Source: Perognathus longimembris pacificus (taxonomy: Eukaryota; Chordata; Mammalia; Rodentia; Heteromyidae). From it: 64,000 nucleotides of DNA. Numbering within the stretch: position 1 is the stretch's first letter; each line of letters starts with the position of its first letter. The DNA lies in NCBI RefSeq assembly GCF_023159225.1, contig NC_063163.1:103943885-104007884 (forward strand). The letters are read 5' to 3'. Made by a program: the position numbers and the translations under genes. Below the pieces are notes generated by a model, which had not been told where the DNA came from, made no database searches, and saw only the letters and a list, made by a program, of their open reading frames with translations. Of the stretch, positions 31,401-42,083 are shown piece after piece.

Positions 31401-33330
31401 TTTTTTTAATGTTTCAAACAATTTCTCTTTTTTCCCTTTATTGTCAAAGTGAAGTACAGAGGGGTTACAGTTTCATATGTAAGACAGTGAGTACATTTCT
31501 TGTTCAACTTGTTACTTCCTCATTTCCCCCCTCCCCCTCCCCCTTTCCCTCTCCCCATATGAGTTGTACAGTGGGTTTACACCAAATGGATTTGTAAGTA
31601 TTACTTTTGCAATCATTGGTCTTTTTATCCTTTGTCTCTCAATTTTGATATTCTCTTTCCCTTCCCTAGTTCTAATACAAGTATATACAGTATCCAGGGT
31701 ACTCAGATCTGAGATACAATGATAGCGGGGGTACAACCATAGTAAGAGAATATGAGAGAAACAACAACAAAAAAAAGGTATGGTGTCACATGGCATGTTG
31801 AAAATAATTACAACAATGATATAACAATTGTTTCCATAATGTGGAGTTCATTTCACTTAGCATCATCTTATGTGTTCATAAGGGCATAGCTATTAGGCTC
31901 TTGTGATCCTCTGCTGTGACTAGCCTATTAATGTGCTAATTGCTCCCTATGAGGGAAACCATAGAGTCCATGTTTCTTTGGGTCTGGCTCACTTCACTTA
32001 GTATAATTTTTTCCAAGTCCTTCCAGTTCCTTCAGAATGGGGCAATGAGGGGCTGGGAATATGGCCTAGTGGCAAGAGTGCTGGCCTCATATACATGAAT
32101 TCGATTCCTCAGCACCACATATATAGAAAATGGCCAGAAGTGGCACTGTGGCTCAAGGGGCAGAGTGCTAGCCTTGAGCAAAAAGAAGCCAGAGACAGTG
32201 CTCAGGCCCTGAGTTCAAGGCCCAGGACTGGCAAAAAAAAGAAAAAGAACAGAATGGGGCAATGTCATTCTTTCTGATGGAGGCATAGAATACCATTGTG
32301 TATATGTACCACATTTTCCTGATCCATTCGTCTACTGAGGGGCATCTGGGTTGGTTCCATATTTTAGCAATGACAAATTGTGCTGCGATAAACATTGTTG
32401 TACTGGTGGCTTTAGTGTGGTCTTGCTTGTAATCTTTTGGGTAGATGCCCAAAAGTGGGACAGCTGGGTCATAAGGGAGCTCTATGTTTAGCCTTCTGAA
32501 GAACCTCCATACCGCTTTCCAGAGTGGTTGAACAAGTTTACATTCCCACCAACAATGTAGTAGGTTCCTTTTGGGCCACATCCCCTCTAGCATTTCTTAC
32601 TGTTAGTTTTCCTGATAATGGACATTCTTACTGGGGTGAAGTGGAATCTCATTGTTTTGATTTGCATTTCTTTTATGGACAGTAATATAGAGCACTTCAT
32701 GTGTTTCTTGGCCATTTTCATTTCTTCTTCAGAGAAGTCTCTTTTTAGGCCTTTAGCCCATTTGTTGAGGGGCCCATTGGTTCTTTGAGGATTTGTTTTG
32801 GAGGAATTTAATTTTTGAGTTCTGCATATATTTTAGATATGAAGCCTTTGTCCGTTGTATGGCTGGTAAAGATCTTCTCCCAATCTGTGGGCTTTCTGCT
32901 TATCTTTAAAGCTATGTCCTTTGCCCTGCAGAAGCTCTGCAGTTGATGCAATTCCATTTGTCCCACCTTTCTTTGATTTGTTGCATTTCTGGGCCTTTAT
33001 TAAGGAAGTTTCATCCTGTGCTAAGGAGCCCAAATGTTTCTCCTATTCCTTCTTGTAGTGTTTTCAGGGTATCTGATTTTACTTCGAGGTCTTTGATCCA
33101 TTTGGAATTGATTTTGGTGCAGGGTGATACATAAGGATCTAGTTTTAATTTGTTACAGGTATTGAGCCAGTTTTGCCTGCACCACTTGTTGAAGAGGCTA
33201 TCTTTATTCCATCCTTTTTTTTTTTTAGCTCCTTTATCAAAGATTAAGTAATCATAGTTCTGTGGGTTCATTTCTGGGTCTTCAGTTTGGTTCCATTGGT
33301 CCTCAGGCCTGTTTTTGTGCCAAAGCATGA
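31401..33330 (-). mobile_element. L1, 5'-truncated, interrupted by a SINE
   Basis: Minus-strand L1 of about 1.7 kb without the SINE. The 3' UTR (CAGAGGGGTTACAGTTTCAT on the plus strand, C-rich tract CCCCCTCCCCCTCCCC) is followed by ORF2 C-terminal coding text. Minus-strand frames at 32168-32593 (LLHCWWECKLVQPLWKAVWR, then LLGIYPKDYK) and 33011-33328 ([20 protein letters not shown]) are the ORF2 C-terminal region, broken by stops. It ends abruptly at about 33330. The poly(A) end shows A-runs separated by about 20 bases, so a short 3' transduction is possible. No target duplication was found. Confidence 0.9.
32048..32249 (+). mobile_element. IDL-Geo-type SINE inside L1, exact ends
   Basis: AGGGGCTGGGAATATGGCCT through CAGGACTGGCAAAAAAAAG. 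Perfect 15-bp duplication CAGAATGGGGCAATG at 32033-32047 and 32250-32264. About 16 bases are missing near the end of the left monomer's middle (CATATACATGAATTCGATTC). Confidence 0.97.
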
Positions 33331-33639
33331 ACAGGTAGGAGCTGCTGTCTCTTTTCTATGAGCATGAAGAACAAGACCTTAGGCATACTCCCAGGAAGGA
33401 AGTATGACTGTCCAGAACTCATCCTGTGGTTGTCTGGTTTTTCCCCAGGGTTAAGAGTCACTCAAGGAGAAGTATATAAAATTTGGAAGCATCTTGAACA
33501 GAAAGATTCAAGGAAATAGGAGGCTTCTTGGAGGCCAAGAGCTTGGGCATTATTGTGTTTGCTGATGGACATCCTGGTACAGAGAGAGGATATATTTCCA
33601 TGATAAAATATCCTCGAAAATTAAGAACAAAAGATTCCT

Positions 33640-34080
33640 GCCAGGCACTGGTGGCTCACGCCTGTAATCCTAGTTACTCAGGAGGCTGATATCTAAAGAT
33701 CTTCGCAGTTGGAAGCCAACCCACACTTTTTTTTTTTTTTTTTTTGCCAATCCTGGGCCTTGGACTCAGGGCCTGAGCACTGTCCCTGGCTTCTTTTTGC
33801 TCAAGGCTAGCACTCTACCACTTGAGCCACAGCGCCACTTCTGGCTGTTTTCCATATATGTGGTACTGGGGAATTGAACCCAGGGCTTCATGTATACGAG
33901 GCAGGCTCTCTTGCCACTAGGCCATATTCCCAGCCCAACCCATACTTTTCTCCAATTAATCACAGAAAAACCAGAAGTGGTGCTATAGCTCAAGTGGTAG
34001 AGTGCTAGCCTTGAGCAAAAGGAGCTTAGGGACGGTGCCTAGGCCAAGTTCAAGACCCAGTACTAACAACAACAATAAAT
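33640..34080 (+). mobile_element. B1-like/Geo composite SINE hosting another SINE
   Basis: Head GCCAGGCACTGGTGGCTCAC, CTGTAATCCTAGTTACTCAG, then the inserted minus-strand SINE, then CTCCAATTAATCACAG and right monomer CAGAAGTGGTGCTATAGCTC ending TTCAAGACCCAGTACT. Confidence 0.93.
33731..33934 (-). mobile_element. IDL-Geo-type SINE nested in a composite SINE, exact ends
   Basis: Full-length minus-strand element from the poly(T) through GCCAATCCTGGGCCTTGG to GCCATATTCCCAGC. Duplication CCAACCCACACTTTT (33716-33730) and CCAACCCATACTTTT (33935-33949), one mismatch. Confidence 0.96.
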
Positions 34081-34284
34081 AAGATTCCTAACTGGAAAAT
34101 GTAGACTACATGATATTTGTCAAGGACACACACTTAAGTATTATTGAGAGAAAGATTCTGAAGCTAGGATGGGCAGAGAACAAAAGCTGGCAAAGCCAGG
34201 TTATAGTTGTTATAAAGGCAATGGTCTTCACAAGGTCAACAGCACACAGAGGGGAGTGAGATGCTGGTCAAAGGAGAAAGAGGC

Positions 34285-34690
34285 TTGAGATCTATCATAG
34301 AATATGGTGACTATAGTTCATGTTGATGTATTGTATGCTTTAAAATGCTAAAAGAAAGACTTGGAAAGTGGCTTAATAGTAGAGTGTTTGCCTAGCATGC
34401 ATGAAGCCCTGAGTTCAATTCCTCAGCACCACATAAACAGAAAAGGCTGGGAGTGGCGCTGTGGCTCAAGTGGTAGAGTGCTGGTCTTGAGCAAAAAGAA
34501 GCTCAGGGACAGTGCCCAGACTCTGAGTTCAAGCCCCAGGGATGGCAAAAAGAAAAATTGCTAAAAGAGTAGTTTAAGTAAGCAAGTAAGTAATGCATAT
34601 GTGAATTAGCTGAATTTAGCCTTTCTACAATGTATATGCAATTCAAAACATCAGTGTAAGCCTACCATTTTTGTCAATTAAAAACAAATC
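34285..34690 (+). mobile_element. Old L1 3' UTR, interrupted by a SINE
   Basis: AATATGGTGACTATAGTTCA and ATGTATTGTATGCTTTAAAA before the SINE; GTAATGCATATGTGAATTAG and TCTACAATGTATATGC after it. Together they read as one older L1 3' UTR like the copy at 12838-13090. Confidence 0.75.
34356..34558 (+). mobile_element. IDL-Geo-type SINE inside L1 3' UTR
   Basis: AAAGTGGCTTAATAGTAGAG, box B GAGTTCAATTCC, right monomer GGAGTGGCGCTGTGGCTC. Duplication TGCTAAAAGA at 34346-34355 and 34559-34568. Confidence 0.92.
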
Positions 34691-34798
34691 ATTGGGAAGT
34701 GGCACTTCAGTTCAATTGGTAGAGCACTAGCCTCAAGATGAAAAGCTCAGGGACAGTGGCCAGGCCCAGAGTTCAAGCTCCACAACTGACAAAAAAAA
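34690..34798 (+). mobile_element. Geo right monomer alone
   Basis: TTGGGAAGTGGCACTTCAG, AATTGGTAGAGCACTAGCC, then GAGTTCAAGCTCC and an A-run. There is no left monomer upstream. Confidence 0.8.
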
Positions 34799-34819
34799 GT
34801 CAATATTTTGTTTAAAAGG

Positions 34820-35135
34820 AAACTGGGCACAGTGATTCACACCTAGCTACTTGGGAGGATGAAATGAGGAGGATCAAAGTTTGAGGCCAAGTCAGAAAAA
34901 AAAAAAGCTCAAGAGACATCCAGCTCCACCAATAAAAGTTCATATAATGGTGTGTGCCTACCATCCTTGCTACAAAGGAGGCATATATAGGGAGATCATA
35001 ACCCAGACAGGCCCACGCCAAAACAAAACCCTCTTTGAAAAATAACAAAATCAAAAATGGTTGGAGAAGTGACTCAAGTAGTAGAAAGCCAGTCTAACAA
35101 GCTCATGGCTCAGAGGTCAAACCTAATATCATTAA
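34820..35135 (+). mobile_element. Two old B1-like heads in tandem with tRNA-like end
   Basis: GGGCACAGTGATTCACACC and GTGTGTGCCTACCATCCTTG mark two B1-like heads; GAGAAGTGACTCAAGTAGTAG follows. Either a dimer or two adjacent insertions. Confidence 0.55.
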
Positions 35136-35325
35136 AAAAGTTGCAAAATATTTAACTATTTAAGAAATAATTCATTCTTAATGGCTATTATCACATTTAA
35201 TAATTCAATAAATGGCAACCCTTTTATTTAAAATATTTATCTCATCTTTCCAACATAAACTTTCACCTAAACAGCACAAAAACAAATCAATGCAGAAATG
35301 CAAACTTTAAAAAATAAATAATGTT

Positions 35326-35328
<3 letters not shown>

Positions 35329-35376
<48 letters not shown>
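35329..35376. repeat. (CA)n microsatellite
   Basis: About 23 CA units. Confidence 0.97.
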
Positions 35377-35378
<2 letters not shown>

Positions 35379-36298
35379 CAAACTTTCCCAAGGAGAGGAT
35401 GTGTTCTTGAATTCCATAGTTCTAAGGCGCATACAAATAATCATCAGATTCACTTGCAAGCCCATTGGTCCAGCCAAGACTAAAAAACAAAACAATCAAA
35501 ACCCAGATGCATCCATTCCTTCCCATCTACTTCCTGGCACTGGAGCATTGGTTGGGCACCCCAGTCTGGCTGCTGTGCTGAGTCTCACACTTTTCTGTGG
35601 AGACCTCACACCTATCTTTGCAATTCTTTTTAATCTAGGCAGGCTGTTTTAGGTATATTTTTAGTCCAGCTTCTTGGCAGTTTTGTGAGTGCTTTTCAAG
35701 ATGATTATGAGTATATATTGAGGACAGGATGGTAGAAAACTGGAGAAAGGGCCCCTGAAACCCATCTACTACACATGGAACCTCTGTCTCCCACATGTGA
35801 ATGTCTTCCATCTTGCTCTCTGATGTGCTTAGGATCCAGAAGCCTTGGCTGGCTCTAGTTTAATAAATCATACTAAACTTTGGCATGAAATGAAGGAGAA
35901 AGCTTTTAAAGATATTACTTTTTTTGCACATTAAGCAGAGTCAGTTCTCCAATGGGCTGACCTTTATTTGACTTTGGGCATCAAGCATATGGCTTCTGAG
36001 CTTGGAAGTTGTGATTCCCAAACATCCATAAGGGAAGATGCTAGAGCAGAGGAGGCGAGGAACAGCCTAACAGAGGTGTCAGATTTGCCTGTTTGATACA
36101 CACATGGAAACCCCTTTTCTCTCTCTTCACTGAAAAAGCTTATGAAACAAGGCAGCAAGACAAATGAGAACTAGCTGGAGAGAAGACTATTGCACGGCAT
36201 GTCCTGTCTTACCGACTCTAGTTCCCTTCTCGATATGAGGCTTAAAACACGTTTCCTTAGAAGATGTTAAGAAAAAGGAGCCATGGCTCAAAAGCAGG
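35377..36298. other. Unique DNA, no gene seen
   Basis: No supported exon or repeat. Confidence 0.45.
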
Positions 36299-36304
36299 GA
36301 CAAT

Positions 36305-36478
36305 TAATGGCACCAGTAGCTCATGCTTATAATTCTAGCTACTTAGAAGATTAATATCTGAGGATGTTGGTGCAAAGCCAGCTCAGCAGCAAGCCTATAA
36401 GACTCTTACTGCCAATTAACCACCAAAAACCCAGAAGTGGAGGTGTCGCTCAAAAAGAAAAAAAAAAAAAAAAAAGAA
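36305..36478 (+). mobile_element. Composite SINE, truncated right monomer
   Basis: CACCAGTAGCTCATGCTTAT, CTAGCTACTTAGAAG, TGCCAATTAACCACC, GAAGTGGAGGTGTCGCTC, then straight into poly(A). The right monomer stops after about 30 bases. Confidence 0.85.
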
Positions 36479-36787
36479 TGCGGGTGTGAGAATAAAAATA
36501 TTTTGGAATTTGCCCCAATGCCGAAGGGACTGTAAGTGACAAATCACTCAACACCCTGCCCTCAGTTTTCATTTAATATATGTAAGAATTTGGGAGGAAA
36601 TCTTCAGGACTCATTCAGGATCTAATATTATGTGATTTTGCAAATGGAGGTCTCATCAATCTAGAGAAGACTTTGATTGCAAATCCAAGTCCCCAGGTTT
36701 GTATGTAATGGTTATTATACCATTACTACCTGGTGAGTTGATTTTCCTCAATTATTTGTGGTAGAGTCTAAGACAGTAACTATTTTA

Positions 36788-36918
36788 TTTTTTGTTTTTT
36801 TAAGTAATTACTTATTCATTATCAAAATGATATACAGAGGAGTTATAGTTTCATACATAAGGCAGTGGGAACATTTCTTGTACAATTTGTTATCTCTTCT
36901 CTCATTCCGCCCCCCCCC
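36788..36918 (-). mobile_element. Very short 5'-truncated L1 with exact ends
   Basis: 131 bases of L1 3' UTR (ATATACAGAGGAGTTATAG, TTCATACATAAGGCAGTG) flanked by a perfect 14-bp duplication CAGTAACTATTTTA at 36774-36787 and 36919-36932. The truncation point is a C-run (G-run on the L1 strand). Confidence 0.93.
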
Positions 36919-37082
36919 CAGTAACTATTTTAATACCATAAATCATTAGATTACAACCCAGGCAGAATGCAGACTCACAAAAAATAGCCCTTCTATGAAT
37001 TAAATGAAAACCTTTCAATTTGATGGGGGCTGGTAGAAAGAGCAGAAATGGATAGAGAAAGAAATGTGTCCTTGCTGGACCC

Positions 37083-37280
37083 CAGTATAATCCTAGCCAC
37101 TCAGGAAGCTGCATTTGAGGGTCAAGGGTCAAAGCTAGCCTGGACAGAAAAGTCCATGAAACTCTTTTCTCCAATCAACTAGCAAAAAAAATCTGCAAGT
37201 AGAGATGTGGCTCAAGTAGTAGAGTCAGGGGTGATAAAGCCCAAACTCAAAGGCCCTGAGTTCAAACCATGTATATATGA
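37083..37280 (+). mobile_element. B1-like/Geo composite SINE
   Basis: TATAATCCTAGCCACTCAGG, TCTCCAATCAACTAGC, AGATGTGGCTCAAGTAGTAG, CCTGAGTTCAAACC. Confidence 0.83.
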
Positions 37281-38590
37281 GAGAAGCAAAATTTTGATTT
37301 GGGAAAGCACCATTGTTTGGGGACTTGGTGGAGCAGGGAAGAAGGCTTGAACATTTGCCTGTCCTTGCAAGTGTTCATGCACCTAGACAAATCACAAGGT
37401 GACCTGAGAGGTACTGGCTCTATTACAGTATTCATGCCCAAATCTTTAGTTTCTCTTCTATATACCAGGCAGATGACAGGGAGGGTAGACCTGTCTGCTT
37501 CCTTCCAGTGTGGATATTAGGTGTTGCTGCAGAATGATGGTCACTTGGGCTCGAGGCATGGTGAGATCATTGTCTTACAGCTGTTTCCTGTTCAAACATA
37601 GTGCCAATGGTCTCATCAGCATCAGCCTCCCAGATCATGAGTACTTCACCTCTGTGTCTAGCAAGTATATCAACATTGGCTTGAGCAGCACAATGATCAG
37701 AAAGCACTGAGGCTGCTACCACATACATAGAAGCATTTATTTGTGTGAACTCCCTTCTCCATTCACATGTTAAATGATGTTAATAGCTGCCTCCTCTTGT
37801 AGGTTAGTAATTTATCAAACACAGGCTTAGTTATAAGACGTCACAACAAGCATCAGGCTGTGTGTCAATGTGGGATGTTATCACCACTCACCCCTGCGGG
37901 GTATATGGCAGCCATCCTAGACCTCTCTGCCACATAAAAGACATTTCTGCCTCCTGCCACCTGGAACAAACATCTTGCTTCTGTCTGTTTTATTGATCAC
38001 TGTCTCATTCCCTTCCTTGCATGGAAAAATCTTTCTCTTACTGATGCCTCTTAATTTCCCTCTCTCTTGACTGTTATTTCAGCAGCTCTGCTATTTAGCT
38101 CTATGGTGTCATAGCAGACAGTTGGTAGGAAAGGAGCTGTGCTAAATCGTATTGCACTGAAATCCAGAGCTGGCTTCTCACTGGTTAGAAAATTCACTCC
38201 AAAGTGCATGGAAGTTTAATTGCTTCAGGGCTTTGTTGAAAAGAAAGGAGGACCCTTTAAATTCTACCATCCCAACTTTATATTCATAACATACCTCCCC
38301 TCAAGAGGGAATCAGGGAACCTTTATTGCCAACATAATCATGGCTGTGAAGGTTTTTCCTCCCTGGTAGAAGAGGATCTTGTGCATAGATCTGCTTCTCA
38401 CAAGATCACCAGGCCTGGCTCTGGAACCCAGACAATCAGAATGCCTGCCCACTTGTTAGAATAGCTATGTGATATTTGAAGAGTTGTGCATATTCTCTTC
38501 AACACATTTGAACTTGGCTGAAAACAAATTCCTGCCTGTCTCCTTGGAAGCTGAGGGTGTGTAGGATGCTGGCATGAATGACGGCGCCAG
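37281..38590. other. Unique DNA, no gene seen
   Basis: Repeat-free. Positions 38100-38290 have the look of a conserved noncoding block (GCATGGAAGTTTAATTGCTT, TGTTGAAAAGAAAGGAGG), untested. Confidence 0.4.
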
Positions 38591-38595
38591 CTTGG

Positions 38596-38870
38596 CCATC
38601 ACGAAAGCTGGGGATTCCGTGCCTGGCTCTGCCTCTGACTTGCTGTGTCACTGTGAGTAGTTCCCTTCTCCTCAGTCTCCTGCTCCATGACAGAGTTCAC
38701 AAACTGTTGGAAAAAAAAATTGCCTATATTCACTTGCCAAGAAAAAAAAAAAATATATATATATATGAGATTTGAAGCCAGACCATTCTAACTCCAGCCC
38801 TGTGACCTCTGTGCATCATCTCCTCCAGCCTCAGTTTCCTCATCCTTGAATAAGGACCAAATAGTAAGAG
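38596..38870 (+). mobile_element. MIR elements (two or one interrupted)
   Basis: First CTGCCTCTGACTTGCTGTGT and GTAGTTCCCTTCTCCTCAG, then after an A/TA-rich patch ACTCCAGCCCTGTGACCTC and CCTCAGTTTCCTCATCCTTG. Both are MIR core text on the plus strand. Confidence 0.75.
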
Positions 38871-39000
38871 ATCTAGCTTTTCCACTCATGCACATCTTTC
38901 CCTTGAGGGTATGAAAGGAGATTTTGTGGACAAAACGTTCAAACATATGCCATATGTCTATAAGGACATTGGCTGCCCTGGAACTTTAAGACAACTGATC

Positions 39001-39020
39001 TGCTGGGTGCTGGTGGCTCC
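39001..39020 (+). mobile_element. Composite SINE, piece 1 of 3
   Basis: TGCTGGGTGCTGGTGGCTCC is the 5' head of a B1-like/Geo SINE. It resumes at 39462-39524 and finishes at 47677-47840, so one SINE carries two separate LTR-element insertions. Confidence 0.8.
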
Positions 39021-39461
39021 TGTTGGGGTCTTTAGTGCCCCACCCAGCCCCCCACGTGCTCCCCTGACCCATGGGAGAGATGGGGAAGGCATGCCCCGAC
39101 CAGACGAGCCAAGAAAGGAAAGGGTTGGCAGACCGCCCTCACCCAGCCCTCCCTCACCAGAGGACAATCAGACGGCCTGGGAGTCAAGTCAGTGCAAGAT
39201 CTCGTTTATTGGGGAAGTACATGCCACTAATATAAGGCACAGGAACCAATCAGGTCTAAGATCGGCAGGAAGGGGAGGCATGAGCTGTCCATCAAGTGTG
39301 GAAGAGCCAGGGCGTCACACCCCACAGAACCGCCTCCGGGTTATAACCAAAGACTCTTGTAGCAGCTGCACGTTGTTGTTAGGTGCCACCAACTTAGCCA
39401 CACATGGCCCCAAGACTGAGAAACAGGCAGGGCCAGCTAGCTGACTTCCAGGTGTGCTGCA
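39021..39461 (-). mobile_element. Solo ERV LTR in the SINE head
   Basis: The 441-bp block starts TGTTGGGG and ends GCTGCA on the plus strand (TG...CA). Flanks read GGCTCC and AGCTCC, a 5-6 bp duplication with one mismatch. The minus strand has a TATATTA motif upstream of an AATAAA signal (39205-39210), which gives the orientation. The sequence is unrelated to the provirus LTRs 500 bp away. The 177-residue plus-strand frame over this block is an LTR artefact. Confidence 0.75.
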
Positions 39462-39524
39462 CAGCTCCTGCCTATAATCCTAGCTTCTTGGGAGGCTGAG
39501 ATCTGAGGATCCAGGTTCAAAAAC
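39462..39524 (+). mobile_element. Composite SINE, piece 2 of 3
   Basis: CAGCTCCTGCCTATAATCC, CTTGGGAGGCTGAGATCTGA and CCAGGTTCAAAAAC continue the SINE head and stop at the provirus. Confidence 0.9.
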
Positions 39525-40068
39525 TGCCGGGCTAGATTTACCTCCCCTGGTGCGGGGATGCTAAGCTTACTCCCTTATCAGTGCTCCCCTTTTCACCCTC
39601 TCCCCTGGGCGCCCGACCCGCGGGAGGCCAAGGTGGAGTGAAGGGACACGGCAAGCCTAAAGTGCACGCGGCTGAACAAGATCCCCTTTTCCTCCCTCCT
39701 TAACCACCAAGGGAGCCAGGTGCAGATGGATCTCAGAGATGCTTCAGAGAGCAATTCGGTTTATTCAGGAGGGGCTCACAGTAATATAGTGATGATGACG
39801 AGGATTGAGCATGAGCTGGCGATAGGCTGGCGAGCTTGTCCGTCCAAGAGCATCTCCCAAGGACCTCCCTCATGGGCTAACGCCACTTCCCATAGTACCC
39901 CCCTCTGGGCAAAGCCCGAGAAAAGGGAGCACATGTGCTCACTGGCGCAAGGTGGGGGATGGTCTCAAAGCTACCCCTTCTGGTTCCAGACCCAGAAGGA
40001 GATAGGTGTGGCTCACTTCCACACTCTCATTGCCCTTCCCCCCTTAAGGCCAAGATGAATCCCCAACA
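39525..40068 (-). repeat. Provirus 3' LTR
   Basis: 544 bp, TG...CA termini on the plus strand (TGCCGGGC to CCCCAACA). Poly(A) signal complement TTTATT at 39760-39765. Lacks a 39-bp stretch present in the 5' LTR. Confidence 0.95.
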
Positions 40069-40091
40069 TCTGCCCCTTTTATTTTTTTGCC
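40069..40091 (-). promoter_or_regulatory. Proviral polypurine tract
   Basis: On the minus strand an A-rich stretch and AAAAGGGGCAGA lie immediately before the 3' LTR (LTR start TGTTGGGG). This is the plus-strand priming site of the retroviral cycle. Confidence 0.9.
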
Positions 40092-41390
40092 TTTTGAACA
40101 GCAGGAGGTGCCTTACTTGAGGGTGTGCCATGTCTTAGGTTGCCCCCCTCATAGGGGGGTCTTACCCATCTTCGGCTAATGCACTAGCACTTCAGGCCAA
40201 CCTGCCTGCTGGGCCGGCCAGCCCGATAAGAGAACTCAGGGAGAGTGGGATTGGCACTTGAAAGAAAGCCCTGTTAATTTTTTTCTCTTGCCAGCAGACC
40301 TCAGTGAGCAGCGGGTCCTAATGGGCGTGTGACCAACCTCATGAAGTTCATAAATGGCTAAAGGCCAAAGGCCACTAGTTGTCTGGACAGCTCTGGCTTT
40401 TCGCTCACAATATAAAAGACCAATTTGTCTAGCACAGGGCAATGCAAATATAATGCAAATGGAAGCATCAAGCAGACATGAGCATAAGCAATCATAACAC
40501 AAGGCAAATGCAACATGAGCAACTATAACACATGAACAATTATAACACAGGCACAATGCAACGGAGGGTCTCTTATCTAGCTCAGTCCATAGGAGATAGA
40601 GGAGTCCTGGTCCATTTCAGTGTCGCTCAAGGTAGTGCAGCTGGCTCTCCCTTCCCTAGATGGTGAGATAGAGGCAGGTTCAGGTCCTGGTGATTTGGCA
40701 GCCAGGGTGCTGGTAACTTAACGATTGAGGTTAGTAAATGCTTTATAGAGAACATTGCAGCAAGGTACCAATCCCTTGCTTATTGTAAACATCTATCATA
40801 AAACATTAAGGTGTCCAAACCCTTTAGCTCCTATTTCCCTCCAATGGGGGCCCCTAAGATAAGCAGCAAAGGGAAGGGCAGAGGAAGGAACAACAGTGTG
40901 CAAAATTTCCCTTTAGTTCTTGTGCAACGCTGTGGGCTACGCTGCCACAGCAAACATTACACCAGAAGGCGCCAGGCAAGGTCCAGGGAAGAAACAGGGT
41001 GAACACTGGGTCCATCACTGGTACAGGCAGGCTTTCCAGTTTCTCCATGGAAAAATCCACCATGGTCTTTGTTTTCCTGAAGAGAAAACAATGAGAGACA
41101 TCCTCAAGGGCAGGTGCCCTTGGGTGGTCATTCAGATGAACAATATTTTAAGTCTCTAGCTGGTATCCAGATTGGATTCGGTTCCCCAGTTGGGAAAACG
41201 CATGCGAAGCCCCTTCCCACACTGATAAGTGGGTCCAGGCCTTGTCATGCTCCTGTAAGGGGGTCCTTCTAACGGACTTCCACCTTTAAGTAAGGTGTTT
41301 GGCTTGACCAATGTCTCTGGAAAGCCGACAGAGGTTGGTCCTTAGAGAAATTTTAAATATTCAGTGTAAACATTGCTGTCCTCAGCTGCT
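40092..41390 (-). other. Proviral 3' region without recognisable envelope
   Basis: 1.3 kb between integrase and the polypurine tract. No envelope-like frame, transmembrane subunit or export element could be recognised. The longest minus-strand frame (40236-40556, Cys-rich 106 codons) has no identifiable domain. Either envelope was lost or the lineage never had one, as in intracellular class II elements. Confidence 0.6.
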
Positions 41391-42083
41391 CATGGGGGCA
41401 TCACCCCACTTTTTGTTTTAATAATTGATCCTTCAGGGTCTTATTATGCCTCCCAATTATGGCCTGACCCTTTGGGTTGTATGGTATTCCAGTGGTATGT
41501 TTAATATTCTACGTTTGGAAAAAGGCTTGCTGATGAAACAAGGTCCATTATCTGTCTTTACCTGTAAAGGGAGCCCTAGGATAGCAAAACATTGTAGAAA
41601 GTGGCTCTCAGCATGCCATGCTCTTTCCCCCGAATGTGCGGTGGCCCAGCACGCATGTGAATGAGTATCTATGGACATAAATATATATTTTAACCTTCCA
41701 AAAGGAGTGTAGTGGGTTACATCAGTTTGCCAGATAGTATTAGGCTTTAGGCCTCTGGGGTTGACCCCCGGAGATTGTAGAGGAGGGACTTGCAGAAAGG
41801 GCATACATGACTTGCAAGTCCTAATAATCTTTTTTAAGTCTTTTATAGGAATTGAAGGAAATCTCTGATGTAACCCTCTCCAATTTAAGTGTGTACGCTC
41901 ATGGAGTCCTTGGGCCAGTTGAAGGTTTTGAGGTTGTACAATAACCATAGGTACAATAGTCCCATTAGTGGCCAGCTGGTCGGCCATATGATTACCTTGT
42001 GTCAGGTCCCCAGGCAGTCCTTGGTGTTCATGAAGGGGCTGTAAGAATATAGGCTCAGGCCGCTCTTTTAACAGAGACCTGAC
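41391..42083 (-). pseudogene. Provirus integrase remnant
   Basis: The minus-strand frame 41457-41987 starts with the RNase H tail and then carries the integrase zinc-binding HHCC residues (His29, His33, Cys58, Cys61 in that frame), the first catalytic Asp89 (WQTDVTH) and the second Asp146 (VKTDNGP). A frameshift follows; in the shifted frame the conserved HTTGIPYNP segment is readable, but the position where family members have the catalytic Glu reads Gly (IIGRH). Enzyme role in the family: strand transfer of viral DNA into the host chromosome. Here it is inactive. Confidence 0.88.

Noticed and set aside
31401..33330. Target-site duplication for this L1
   Set aside because: I compared both flanks and found no convincing direct repeat; not claimed.
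38911..39444. 177-residue plus-strand frame
   Set aside because: Most of it lies across a solo LTR in the antisense direction; no domain.
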